Below are positions 24,001 through 32,595 of a stretch of DNA of 64,000 nt, one piece after another; the first letter of the stretch is position 1; each line of letters begins with the position of its first letter. Under the pieces are notes generated by a model. That model ran no database searches and was not told the DNA's origin. It was given only the letters and a program-made list of their open reading frames with translations. The DNA comes from Ophthalmolycus amberensis (lineage: Eukaryota > Chordata > Actinopteri > Perciformes > Zoarcidae): the NCBI GenBank assembly GCA_024529925.1, contig JAFEUB010000065.1, positions 2,542,001-2,606,000 of the forward strand, written 5' to 3'. The translations under genes were made by a program, and so were the position numbers.

Positions 24001-27000
24001 TCTGTCTTCCTCCAGCCAGAGGATGCCCCCCCTCAGCCAGTCCAGATGCAGGTCTCGGATCTTGTTCGCCGTGTGGTACAGCTGATGTGGGTATCCACTG
24101 TCGGCCGTGGTGGTGCCGATGCCGTTTTGGTCGCATGACACCCAATAAAGGTTGCCTTTCCTCTGGTCGATTTTGATCAGACAAACTAAAGAGGGGGGGG
24201 GGGAACAAAGAAGTGGAGTAAATAGAAAGTGTGCAGAAAGATGTAATAAGACCAAGCAGCCAGTCGGTTCACGGCATATACAGACCATCATGTACAGCTG
24301 AAACTAAATTGATTCTACCAACCATTGATCCATCCATTTTTTATTAATTCATTAATCATGTAATCTATTGATTTGTGTTGGAACAAGGACATGTGTGGCA
24401 TTTTGCTTAGTAAACTACTTAAATGCTTAATCTATTTGCCCATTCCATTTTCTGTCAAGTCATAATAGGGTGAATATTGCTCTCAGTTACCCATCTCCGT
24501 ACAAGCCAAGGAAAACTCAAAGCACTAACCTGGCAGAGGTGTCGGGACCACTTCAGTCTTGACGTGGGTTAGACTGGTGCGTTGGATGTGGCCAGTTTCG
24601 TTAGCCCAGTACAGCCAGTCTCTGTACCAGTCCAGATCAAACGACAGGATGCCGCCGGCGGTGGTAAACAGCTGGATTTCAGTGGACCCTCTGCCTCCAA
24701 ACTCCAGCATGTTGATGGTGCTGATGGTAGCATATATAAACCTTGGATCTGTGGGACAAAAAGGATCCACACATTTATATGATGACCTCACACTTACAGA
24801 GTTATAAAAGGGAGTTAATCCCATGATGGTAAGAAATATTCTGGCACGATATGATGCAATTCATGGAAAAGTAAAGTTATGGTGAACCTACATTCACACG
24901 TCCCATCCAGCATCAGCACTTTGGAGTTTGGACAAGCGCAGGTGAATCCATCAGGGCTGCCTTTAGTTAGCAGGCAGAGCTCACATCGAGTCTTTACACA
25001 TGCAGAGGAACCTTTTTGAGAAACAAGACATTTTGAAATGAGTACTATTATCAGGCGTGAAAGACACAACTAAGAAAGATTTACTGATACTATTTAGTAT
25101 AGAAATACATAGTCTGCAGTTTATATTGAATACTTTATTAGTAGTAGTACCTTGAGGCTGCTGTAGCTCATGGTACACGGCTAATATTGGCAGAGTGCCT
25201 TTCCAGATGAATTGCCTCTGGTTTGGTTGGTTCTGGGGAACCTGCCACAGTCCTTTGTCATCCACCCAGTAGAAAGAGTTCTCAAACACAGCCAGGCCGA
25301 GAGCAGGTTTCCTGTTGAACAGTCCTGTGAAGGAGTAACCGCCTGTCCCGTCCACCTTCACAGTCTCTATGGACTGAAAAAAAAAAAAAAAAATTCATGT
25401 TCACGGTATGAAGGACAACAAACATGTTCACAAAATTCATCCATACTGACCAAACTTAATAGCTCAGGGTAATAAATGAACTCTTGCCAAGTAAGGGAAG
25501 CAATTCCTCCACCCTATATTCTATTCAATCATGAGCTTAGAATTAAATGACGTAGACTGGGCCATGACACCCAACCTTTGAACCCGTGCTTTTCCCACTA
25601 TAAACTACTGCTGCTGTGAAAAAAGGCCTACTATGCATCATAATTCTGTACATCTAAGACATTACATAATGCATTTAACGCACGTACACCAGTGTGTGTC
25701 TGTCTAGGTTTTCCCTCCTTAACTCACCTTCTTGAAGTCGCTGATCCAGTAGAGCCTCCTGGCAGCCACGTCAGCAGTGAGGCTGTGAGCCGACTGAGCA
25801 GTGAGCACAGTCAGAGTGCTTCTTTCCGACGCGTCCATCCACGACTTCTCTATTGTCACTCGGTCACTGTGGCCGGCACTGATCCAGATCATCAAGCTGG
25901 GAGGCAGCGAAGTCAAAATAAGCTCGACCCAGCGTATCATCCTCTTTGGGTTCATTCATGATGGATGGATGTTCATGTATGTGCAATTTTACTCAATTTT
26001 CCAGGTGCCATACACCATGTAAATAAAAGCAGATTTACCATTCACTGGGGCCAGGATGACTATTTAATACTACAATATTTCAAATGTGATTACTGTAAAT
26101 CCTACGTAGCGACAGCCAGAATAAGCAGCATACCTCTCCACGGGTATCAGCACCAACTCTGTCGGGCTGGTGTTTTTGCTTAGCAGAGTAGTGTAACTTC
26201 TCCCATCAGCTGCCTGCATGTAGATCGACTCAGTCTTCTGATTGGTCCAGAAAAGGTTTCCATTCAACCAATCACAAGCGAGACCCTTGATTCCAGGCTC
26301 CCCTGTTAAATTAAATAAAAAATAATAATCAGAAACCAATCACATTTTAGTTTAGAAATGTTGCTTTGTCTTCTGCACTTGTGGTACAACTTTGAATGGA
26401 GATCAAATGGATTTTATAACAGGTCACACTGTCTGGGGCTTTTGTGCAAAAGGTATCATGTCAAACATGTTAAGTTGGAGGGAGACAGATGAAACAAGTG
26501 TTTAAAAAAAAATATATAATGTAAAGTTCTAACAAGATAAATAACTAGATCATTATCATTTTAGGTGATTCAGGACTTACAAATGGTGTTCAAACTAAAA
26601 TAAGGGGGAAAAAAACAATGTCGAACTGGTGACAAGTGATCACAAGTAGACATAGCTACACTGTAGGGGGCCGCAAGCCAAAAATGTTGGGAACCACTGC
26701 AGTAGACTATCAAAAAGAAAAATGTGCCATAACAGGTCTATGATGTGCGTTAAAGCCAAGCTAAACCAGTGTGGCAACAGTCTTTCTATTTAACCTATTT
26801 CATGGCCTCTTGCTTCAGTCACTAAATATAACATACAATACTTTAATAGATTGTATTACTTCAAATTGCAATACACGACAAGCTGCAATCAACATCTTTA
26901 AAAACAGCACAAAAACGCATCTTGGGTCAACTAACCAGTATAGATTGTCCAGCTGTCCTCTCCATTACTTTTGTAAATGCTGCCATGGTTGTCAGCCCAG

Positions 27001-30000
27001 AAGTACCAGCCTCGGGCAATGTCAAAGGTCAAGGCCACTGGGTCAGGCACTGGAGCGCTGATCGCGGCAAACTGTTGAGTCTGCATATTCAACAGCCCGA
27101 TAGAGCCCCACTGCACAATTAGCAATCTGGTAGCATTACCTGGATGCATTGGATAGAAATCAGGGGGGGAAAGGGCACAGTTAGTGTGAATACTCGAATT
27201 GGAGTAAGTTTCACTTCCTGGAAGTTCAACATAAGGGATTAGTTCTCACATCACTCCCAAGATAAATGTAGAAAGACACTTTTAGAGTGTTAAAGTTAAA
27301 ACAGTCATGAGAAAAATCACTGACTATATTGGAAAAGAAAAAAACCTGATGCAATGTTTGTTTTTTCAATTTCCTCTTCCTTTTATTACCAAAGAAGCGC
27401 TGAAACTCTACTTTGATGCAACCTGCTCGATCGCTTGTATCAGACGTTCCGTCTTTGATCTTGTTGAACTATTCTTTGTAGCTTTTGTCATCAACTGAGC
27501 CACATCGAAGTGGCCCATTAGCACATCAACAATCTTTTGTCCAAGTGCACTTCATGATGTTTGCCGTTGGTTTTGATCTTTTCAGAGGATGAAACTAAAT
27601 CCAAAGTAGGTTCCCATCACACAGTTAATCTGATCACTGGCTCACCAACGATCACCAGCACTAGATTTGTACTTGCATGCGTCAAAATGGTCTTTCAGTA
27701 CTCGCCGTGATCCCAGGCTCAAGATGAAGCCGAGTTGGTACCAAACAAGGCCGACAAGAGACAACCCCACCTCATTACCTGGAGCTAGACATGCGGAGCC
27801 TCCATTCAGTTCGAAGCCCTCTCTGCAGTGGCAGTAGTAGGATCCGACAGTGTTGGAGCAGTGATGCAAACAGGGGGCAAAGGGTTGGGCACACTCATTC
27901 AAATCTGAGGGGAGAGTGTGAGTTTTTAGCTTCATACGCATGAGCTGTGCATCAAAAACAGATTTAGAAAGAGACGACGATACAGCTGCAGAAGACAGCG
28001 TCGTCTTAAAACTGTAATCTTCTCAGTTTGATAATCAGAGGGGGTTTATTGTGAGCTTTACATATCGAAACTGAATAGTGTTGGCCCTACACACCTTCGC
28101 AGACTGCTCCATTGGGTGAGAGCTTATATCCAACAGGACAGGCACACAGAGCTCCCCAGGGTGCATCGACACACACGTGGCTACAGCCGCCGTTGTTTGT
28201 AGCGCAAACACGACCTGCAGGAGGAGGCTCAGCGTCACAGAAATACATGCACCAGAAGCACGGTAGAAACATGATGCTGTCCTTGATAACCAACAGTTGT
28301 GGGAAAGTCAGATTGTTACACCTACCGCAGGTTATGGGCTCATCACTGCCATCGGAGCAGAGAGTTGTCCCATCACACCTCTCTTCAGCACGCAGACACG
28401 TCCCCTCAGGACACCGGATGGCGTCCTCGCCACACAGACCTGTAAAGGGGACAGTCTCACTGTACGCTTTCTCAAACCTGCCCTGAGTGAGGCGCCAGCT
28501 GGTTGCATCAGACATCTTTTGACAACAACTCTGATTCCGTTAATGCTCTTCACATTCATCCAGACAGCATTTTCAAATAACTGAACAAAAGCTGTACTGG
28601 TTTAGCGCTACATTTAAAATAGCTATTAATTGATTGTGGAGATGTGAAAATAGTTTTGGTTTTATTAAAAATAAATATCTTAATTTGTTCCAATAGCTTT
28701 TAGTTTGGTTGAGTTTTTTGTTTTCTTCCTAAATGTGTCTGGCAAAGCAAATTAGTGCATAAAACATTTGTTGAAGACTAGGCTGGACTGAAGACGTCTC
28801 AAATATTGTTCATAGCAATACCTGGAAAATCTAAATTGCTACAGTACATAATAAGAAAAGACAATTTGGGTGAACTGGCCATTTAAATGTACTTTACTCT
28901 ATAGTGCCCTGCAGTCCCACAGACTGACACTCAGGTTTGTGTGGCACAGCATTCAACCCGCCATCTTTCTCACCACAGTCCTCTTCATCAGAGTTGTCCA
29001 GGCAGTCATTCAGTCCATTGCAGCGCAGGTCTTTGGGGATACAGATGGTGTTTCGGCAGGTCCAGTCAGAGTCCAAACAGCCCTCTGTAGCGGCACAGTT
29101 CTCCTCATCAGAGCCGGTGGGACACTGGTTTCGTCCGTCACAGCGGGCCGACGCATCAACGCAGCCGACAGAGTCGACACAAGGAAACTGACCCGGCGGA
29201 CATTCAGGAGAGCCTGGAAGTGCTGGAGGGAAGAAAATCATTTAAAGCTCTCTTATATACTGACCTTTGAATCAACACAACCAAACACACTGCTGGTAAC
29301 ATGACAATCTGTAACTTTTCTTAACATGGAAAACTGGAAATATGACTTATCACTAGTTAACTGCGGGAAACTGATTTTCCGCCTGCTGTCAAGTACAACT
29401 TGCATTCCGGTTGTGATCGATTTGAAGCAGTTTGTTCACTCAAGTGTGAAATACAAATAAACCTGCAGTAATTTCTGCTGATTCTACTGCAAGCCCTATT
29501 AAATGTGGTGTAAATCATTTCAGACTCAGAAGATAACAACAGCTGTGGTGAATGAATATAAAGCAATCAAGCAATTTTGGCCAATTTATTGTTGCCAAGT
29601 GTGAATAACAGTTATTTTGTAAGGATATCTACCAGTGCAATCCATTTCATCAGATCCATCCAGACAGTCTCCACCTCCATCACATCTCCAGACATCAGGA
29701 ATACAGCTTCCATCATCACACTGCCACTGGCCATGATGGCATCCCAAAATTTGACCTACACACATAAAAAAAGAAAAGGAGAGACAAAGACCAACAGTAG
29801 GACAAAGAAAGGCTTAGAAATACAACTCACTGGGGTAGTCCAAGTTACACACAGGACAAATTGTAAAAAGTCAAGCCAACTTCAAACTGAATTGTTAAAT
29901 AATACTAGTCTATTTCACCAGGACTTAATTCTAGACAAGAAAAGCCAGAGACAAACACCTCAACTCAATGAATATTGCAGTATGAGAAAAGCCAATGACA

Positions 30001-30465
30001 TTAAAGACCAAGGAGGTCTTGTGTTAAAACTCTTCTCAAAAGGTCACCATAGGCCTCAAATGTGCAAACATTAAGGACTGGTGTGATACTCACTTGCAGC
30101 ACATGAGTCTCTTTTAAATCAGTTTTTCCCAAACATGTTCAGTCGCAAATCAGACACAGAAACATGGATAACTTTGACTTATTGAAACTTGTGCACAAAG
30201 CTGACTGACTTGAATTAAAATCCCCCCAAAACCCTGAAACCCATGGGGTCCAGGAAAATACGCCACGTTGCCTCGTTCATGTTTAACGTTAGATCAAAAG
30301 AAAATTGCACCAAGCTCCTATTTGGGAATTGACTTACACACATTGTCGCTTGAATTAAATCACACAAATGCCTTAAAAACGTATTCGTATTTTAGTTAGT
30401 TTTTTACCTGGGGAAATGCTCAGACTCGCCAAAAAAATCGTGTAAATGAACTGGCAAAAGTCCAT
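1..30465 (-). CDS. Giant LDL receptor-related protein (LRP family), 3' end beyond window
   Basis: Multi-exon endocytic lipoprotein/ligand receptor gene of the LRP family. The start ATG is at 30463-30465 and opens a short hydrophobic signal peptide. From sequence I model 69 exons and about 4,600 residues inside the window. Order of domains: signal peptide, LDLa x4, EGF x2, YWTD propeller, EGF, YWTD propeller, LDLa x about 65, EGF x2, propeller, EGF, partial propeller. Most module exons are phase 1-1, so whole exons can be gained or lost without breaking the frame. No transmembrane helix or NPxY tail is visible; they should lie left of position 1. LRPs are cell-surface receptors that take up lipoproteins, vitellogenin and proteases by clathrin-mediated endocytosis. 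The architecture would fit a teleost ovarian receptor such as Lrp13, but that is inference; an LRP1- or LRP2-like paralogue is the alternative. Two junctions near the 3' part break frame (see findings). Confidence 0.93.
376..2145 (-). CDS. LRP exons 66-69: fourth YWTD propeller, incomplete at window edge
   Basis: Exons 1918-2145, 1354-1488, 587-773 and 376-501 give about 225 residues of a propeller. Signatures: VDWVTANLYWSS, GTMIYWAD and HIEGILLWV. Exon 587-773 ends GACACAG|GCGAGG, so the intron would have a GC donor; the following exon starts GTGAGGATG and the frame is kept only with that border. A possible acceptor, GTTTTACAG, sits at the extreme left edge (positions 2-10), so the next exon probably starts at position 1. 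Positions 11-375 otherwise look intronic. Confidence 0.8.
2320..2560 (-). CDS. LRP exon 65: EGF-like module after propeller 3
   Basis: The exon opens at an acceptor CCCCAG with LMHTF and then NPCDQLHCSHLCLL, AVCRCPKGLLL and TC: a six-cysteine LRP-type EGF with a long insert between cysteines 3 and 4 (TRRKSGALGSARAPS). The strongest donor is CAG|GTGAAT (exon end 2320), which leaves one extra base and does not match the phase-0 start of the next exon. An alternative donor further in, GTC|GTAAAG near 2296-2301, would keep frame but adds GECCHCV. Confidence 0.78.
3207..4319 (-). CDS. LRP exons 61-64: third YWTD beta-propeller (frame break inside)
   Basis: Exons 4107-4319, 3758-3941, 3460-3662 and 3207-3371 total 765 bases, one full propeller. 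Signatures: QRVYWLSPD, AKNLYWVDG, DNRVYWADE, NDRVFWSD and the GLMLW blade start. The exon 3758-3941 is 184 bases long, where 183 would keep frame: its end reads AAAGG|GTAAGG, and the next exon begins GATTGATG. With canonical borders the join shifts frame and soon meets a stop. Confidence 0.82.
4792..4978 (-). CDS. LRP exon 60: EGF modules before propeller 3
   Basis: The exon continues the EGF opened at the end of exon 5236-5429 (CTSLSAPRCDHRC joined at phase 0 to TCYCAAGFRL) and then encodes a calcium-binding EGF, DIDECNAVPHVLC, with GAYVCHCLPGFYL. A pair of EGF modules after the LDLa cluster and before a propeller is the normal LRP order. Confidence 0.87.
5236..8237 (-). CDS. LRP exons 52-59: diverged LDLa modules
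   Basis: Exons 8022-8237 (two LDLa), 7704-7889, 7389-7511, 7019-7186 (one each), 6493-6708 and 6139-6368 (two each), 5842-5971 (one) and 5236-5429 (one LDLa plus the start of an EGF). All carry CDG and SDE signatures except small changes (NGVDEYKC at 5842, ADSSDEGAGC at 5236). They are clearly diverged from each other and from the array, so they look like the ancestral second ligand-binding cluster of about 11 modules. Phases are 1-1 except for 6139-6368 to 5842-5971, which joins at phase 0. All joins keep frame. Confidence 0.88.
8507..22918 (-). CDS. LRP exons 15-51: expanded array of about 54 LDLa modules
   Basis: I count 37 consecutive phase 1-1 exons. Type A (249 bases, two LDLa): 22383-22631, 21321-21569, 20117-20365, 19052-19300, 17998-18246, 16795-17043, 15730-15978, 14676-14924, 12450-12698, 11381-11629, 10687-10935, 9939-10187, 9213-9461, plus a longer 8507-8773. 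Type B (one LDLa behind a Pro/Thr linker, 171 or 204 bases): 21730-21900, 20526-20696, 19461-19631, 18407-18577, 17204-17374, 16139-16309, 15085-15255, 12859-13029, 11790-11960, 11057-11260, 10348-10518, 9624-9827, 8898-9101. Type B2 (one LDLa, 177 or 186 bases): 22062-22247, 19803-19988, 18739-18915, 16481-16666, 15417-15593, 12132-12317. Hybrid two-module exons (336 bases): 20858-21193, 17536-17871, 14214-14549. The first exon is 22772-22918. Together about 2,690 residues. The signature CDG...DGSDE recurs in every module. Confidence 0.88.
13130..14135. mobile_element. hAT-like non-autonomous DNA transposon in array intron
   Basis: A 1,006-bp insertion in the intron between array exons 12859-13029 and 14214-14549. 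It is flanked by a perfect 8-bp direct repeat TCAGAAAC (13122-13129 and 14136-14143). The ends are imperfect inverted repeats: CAGTGGCAGGCCGT on the left and, reverse-complemented, CAGTGGTGGGCCGT on the right. An 8-bp target duplication with CAGTG-type ends is characteristic of the hAT superfamily. No transposase reading frame is seen. The other repeat units keep the empty site. Confidence 0.88.
13382..13450. mobile_element. Possible nested hAT-type terminus
   Basis: Inside the larger element the sequence CAGTGGTTCTCAGCTGG begins at 13382 and is followed by a stretch with TGACAAGTCGCGGCCC. This resembles the terminal sequence of Charlie/hAT elements (CAGTGGTTCTCAA...). I could not find the matching right end, so it may be a nested fragment or simply part of the host element. 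Confidence 0.4.
14190..17511 (-). repeat. Higher-order repeat copy 1 (3,322 bp)
   Basis: This block contains three subunits: hybrid+A (about 1.2 kb with its B), then two A+B2+B subunits of about 1.05 kb. Every exon and intron recurs exactly 3,322 bp to the right. I found no mismatch in the stretches I compared line by line, including private variants such as the altered gtttagggttg at 16210 and acatttattg at 16091. The identity begins a little right of 14185; left of that the copies differ at several positions. Confidence 0.85.
17512..20833 (-). repeat. Higher-order repeat copy 2 (3,322 bp)
   Basis: Tandem copy of the preceding block at a constant offset of 3,322 bp. Intron sequence is as conserved as exon sequence, which points to a very recent duplication, gene conversion, or a duplication made by the assembler. 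The hAT-like insertion that precedes copy 1 is absent here: the empty site reads tcagaaaccacaaag at about 17457-17471. Confidence 0.85.
20834..22650 (-). repeat. Higher-order repeat copy 3, partial
   Basis: Continues the 3,322-bp period for about 360 bp without a mismatch seen (to about 21192), then diverges: the intron at about 21198 and 21270-21300 differs and a one-base shift makes later offsets 3,323. It still carries hybrid, A, B, B2 and a final diverged A exon (22383-22631). It is therefore an older or converted partial unit at the 5' end of the array. Confidence 0.75.
23328..24748 (-). CDS. LRP exons 12-14: second YWTD beta-propeller
   Basis: Exons 24530-24748 (219), 23880-24185 (306) and 23328-23546 (219) give 248 residues, one complete propeller. 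Signatures: YRDWLYWAN, KGNLYWVSCD, RGGILWLEED. The last exon is more diverged (LWDRRDG replaces a YWTD-like blade). All three are phase 1-1. A long G run on the plus strand at 24190-24201 lies just outside the middle exon in its acceptor-side intron. Confidence 0.85.
24892..25011 (-). CDS. LRP exon 11: EGF-like module between propellers
   Basis: A 120-base phase 1-1 exon encoding a six-cysteine EGF (CVKTRCELC, then FTCACPNSKV and GTC). The residual single base at its end requires the donor at GAAT|GTAGGT, with no shift of frame. EGF modules of this type cap propellers in all LRPs. Confidence 0.82.
25151..27139 (-). CDS. LRP exons 7-10: first YWTD (LDLb) beta-propeller
   Basis: Exons 26936-27139, 26134-26302, 25728-25896 and 25151-25373 add up to 765 bases (255 residues), the size of one complete six-bladed propeller. 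Blade signatures seen include ARGWYFWAD, LNGNLFWTN, ARRLYWIS and ENSFYWVD. Intron phases run 1, 2, 0 and 1 and all junctions join in frame. Propellers of this class mediate ligand release at endosomal pH. Confidence 0.88.
26655..26703. mobile_element. Degraded hAT-type element end
   Basis: In the intron between exons 26936-27139 and 26134-26302, the plus strand reads GTTGGGAACCACTGCAG; its reverse complement starts CAGTGGTTCCCAAC, followed by a GGCTTGCGGCCCCC stretch typical of hAT termini. Only one end is visible and the other boundary is not clear. Confidence 0.45.
27779..28214 (-). CDS. LRP exons 5-6: two EGF-like modules
   Basis: Exon 5 (28095-28214) reads CATNNGGCSHVCVD and then a CxC...C pattern, a six-cysteine EGF of the LRP type. 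Exon 6 (27779-27904) starts DLNEC, a calcium-binding EGF signature, and ends with a CHCREGFEL loop. Both are phase 1-1 (120 and 126 bases). An EGF pair before the first propeller is the standard LRP layout; it takes part in acid-dependent ligand release. Confidence 0.88.
28326..30465 (-). CDS. LRP exons 1-4: signal peptide and LDLa modules 1-4
   Basis: Exon 1 (30408-30465) encodes MDFCQFIYTIFLASLSIS, a typical cleavable signal peptide, and ends after one base of a codon. Exon 2 (29633-29755) holds one LDLa with the CDGGGDC and DGSDE calcium-binding signature. Exon 3 (28974-29213) holds two LDLa modules, ending DNSDEEDC. Exon 4 (28326-28439) holds a fourth with CDGTTLC and DGSDE. Lengths 123, 240 and 114 are all divisible by three and flanked by phase-1 introns with clear GT and AG borders. 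In LRPs such N-terminal clusters bind ligand. Intron 1 (29756-30407) shows no other feature. Confidence 0.9.
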
Positions 30466-31042
30466 CTCGGCCCGCGTGCCTCGTCGGAATTAACAGTGTG
30501 ACGTGAGAGGAACTGCTTTTATCAGCTGCCACTGCTGCAGGTGCGCGTGCAATCAGAGACGGATCCCTCAACTTCCGCTACCAAATGTGAAAAAATTATC
30601 AAAATAAAACCTGTTGCATGGAACACTTGATGCAATTGAATGTACCATTTCATTATTCAACCCGTTTTGTTTTTTTATTATATATTTATTTGTGTGTTTA
30701 TTTATTCATTAGTAGGCTATACATCATTTCCAGGTTTCCCAAACACGCCTGTTTGGAAATGTGAATTCATTCATTTTAATTTATGTTATTTTATAAAAGA
30801 CGGCCTAGATCTGGTCACGTTTGAGTGATGCTCATCACACACCTCGGATGTAGTTATTGTTGTTTTAGAAAGTTTATGATTTAACGGGCGCGAACGCAGA
30901 CAACATTGTGTTTCATTTTACAGAGCGCGAGCTACACAGAACGGCGCTGCTGCAAAAGGGAGAGCAGACAGCAGAATGTGTGCCTCTCCTCTTCATGGTT
31001 TACCTCACTTACTGATGTTACATCCACTTGGATAGGTTGTGC

Positions 31043-31597
31043 GCTTTTACGCACGGAACAAATCCCAGTAAAAACAATCAAAGCGTTGTAGTTCTTTCGT
31101 TGGATGGTAAGTGTGCAGATTGACTTGAATGAATGAGCAACTGATCACGTGAAATTTCTGACGTAATAATGTCCACTTTACTCTGCTGTCATCTATCATA
31201 GATTATTGGTGTTTTCTGAAATAGTTCGAGTTTTTACGCACGGATCGAAAGAATCTACTGATGTTGCATTTTCTTTCGAAAGTAAAACTAACAAAGTCTC
31301 CTACATGGTTTTCGCTCCTTCCTATGATACATCTAAACTTAGTTTCATGTTGTGACAATAAAGAACTTTCAAAGAACAAGACAAATTTAGTGCGAATGGC
31401 CTTTTTTGATTCCTTTCACACATCATACAAAAAGAATCAAAGCTTTGTAGTTGGCCATGAGCTCTTTCTTCTTTTTTTCTTTTGAGGTGAAGTGTGCAGT
31501 TTGAGTTGTTAATGAGCAACCATTAACTGGCGTGACTGAAGTCATTATTGGTCATTATTAATGCCTTTCATGCTGTCAATTATCATGGTAGATTTTA
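31043..31597. repeat. Diverged tandem duplication upstream of nodal
   Basis: Two related blocks. The first, about 31043-31205, has TTTTACGCACGG, then AATCAAAGCGTTGTAG, then AAGTGTGCAGATTGA, AATGAGCAAC and a block ending ATCATAGATTA. The second, about 31231-31597, repeats these in the same order with changes: TTTTTACGCACGG, AATCAAAGCTTTGTAG, AAGTGTGCAGTTTGA, AATGAGCAAC and ATCATGGTAGATTTTA, but with an extra insert of about 190 bp. Confidence 0.65.
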
Positions 31598-31650
31598 GAC
31601 CCTGTTGTTGTAGTTGTCCTAAATTGTTGAATTATACAACTCAACTGAAG

Positions 31651-31694
31651 ATATATATATATATACATACACACATACATCTTCGGGTGAGTTG

Positions 31695-31756
<62 letters not shown>

Positions 31757-31757
31757 A
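31651..31757. repeat. AT-rich microsatellite (TA)n
   Basis: Alternating TA/ATAC tracts interrupted by a short unique segment (ACATCTTCGGGTGAGTTG). The two arms could pair as a long hairpin. It lies about 840 bp upstream of nodal. Confidence 0.85.
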
Positions 31758-32358
31758 GATGTCATGACATTTTCTTAGTTTTTCTTATGTGATGCAATAT
31801 GATGTTTATCTATAATTACTCAGTTATTTAAAATGTTCAGTTATTTAAAATGTTCATATATTTTCCTGTTCAGTTCCCAATTTAAACTAAATTGTATTAT
31901 TGTCGTTGATATATGTATTAGGTAAAACTTTATCACCTTTAGTTGAACACATATATTGTCTGAATAGCGTCTTTGTAACATATGTAAGGCTATTGTATTG
32001 ATTTATATCAAATTAAAACTAAAAACACTCACATGGACTTGCGCAATGACCTCGTAGGTTATAGTAAGTTTCTGTGTACCCATCAAAAAGACAAAATGGC
32101 AAAAGGTTGTGACAGTTATTGCCCTTAATTGGGTCCCATAGTTTAATTTCCTTTGCTCTGTCCCAACAGGCTCCAACAGGTCAAGCCCCGCGCAACACAA
32201 AGCGATTCATGATTAACTCCCGTGTTACTTCCTCATTAATCACAGCGCAGTTGTGCAATTCTTAATCTCCTTAATTTATATTATTGTCATGGCTTCGTAT
32301 CAAAGGGATCTTTAATATACAACACAACGAGAATCAGAGTGGCGCGCGTTTACAGTTA

Positions 32359-32366
32359 TCACACCT
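32359..32366. promoter_or_regulatory. T-box consensus site TCACACCT upstream of nodal
   Basis: An exact TCACACCT, the preferred half-site of T-box factors, lies about 150 bp upstream of the nodal TATA box. Nodal genes are known targets of maternal or early T-box factors (Eomes, VegT). A single 8-mer is weak evidence by itself. Confidence 0.3.
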
Positions 32367-32517
32367 CTGCTACTACAAAGCAAAGAAGAAGTGGTTTCGA
32401 TACCAAACGACCGTGTCACATCTAAGTCTTTGAGCGCACCCGTGGATCAAACACACCCTTCGACCATGTGTGACTTGACAGATCTCTTCAAAGGACGTCA
32501 GGAGAGAGGGGTGTGAC

Positions 32518-32523
32518 TATAAA
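32518..32523 (+). promoter_or_regulatory. TATA box of the nodal-related gene
   Basis: TATAAA 73 bp upstream of the start codon, preceded by a GA-rich stretch. Transcription would start near 32548-32553, leaving a 5' UTR of about 45 bases. Position and exact match make this a good core-promoter candidate. Confidence 0.6.
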
Positions 32524-32595
32524 TCCGAGTCGCAGCATCTCACCTGGAGCATTTGGAATCTACCTGTGGAAGGGACAACACCACACTTTGGAACA

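Larger units (their letters stand above)
30466..32595. other. Divergent intergenic region between LRP and nodal
   Basis: About 2.1 kb separates the LRP start (minus) from the nodal start (plus). A TATA-like ATAAAA on the minus strand lies near 30518-30523, about 55 bp upstream of the LRP ATG. The middle contains a diverged tandem duplication (31043-31597) and an AT/TATATA microsatellite (31651-31757). The right 250 bp contain the nodal core promoter. No supported coding frame is present. Confidence 0.6.
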
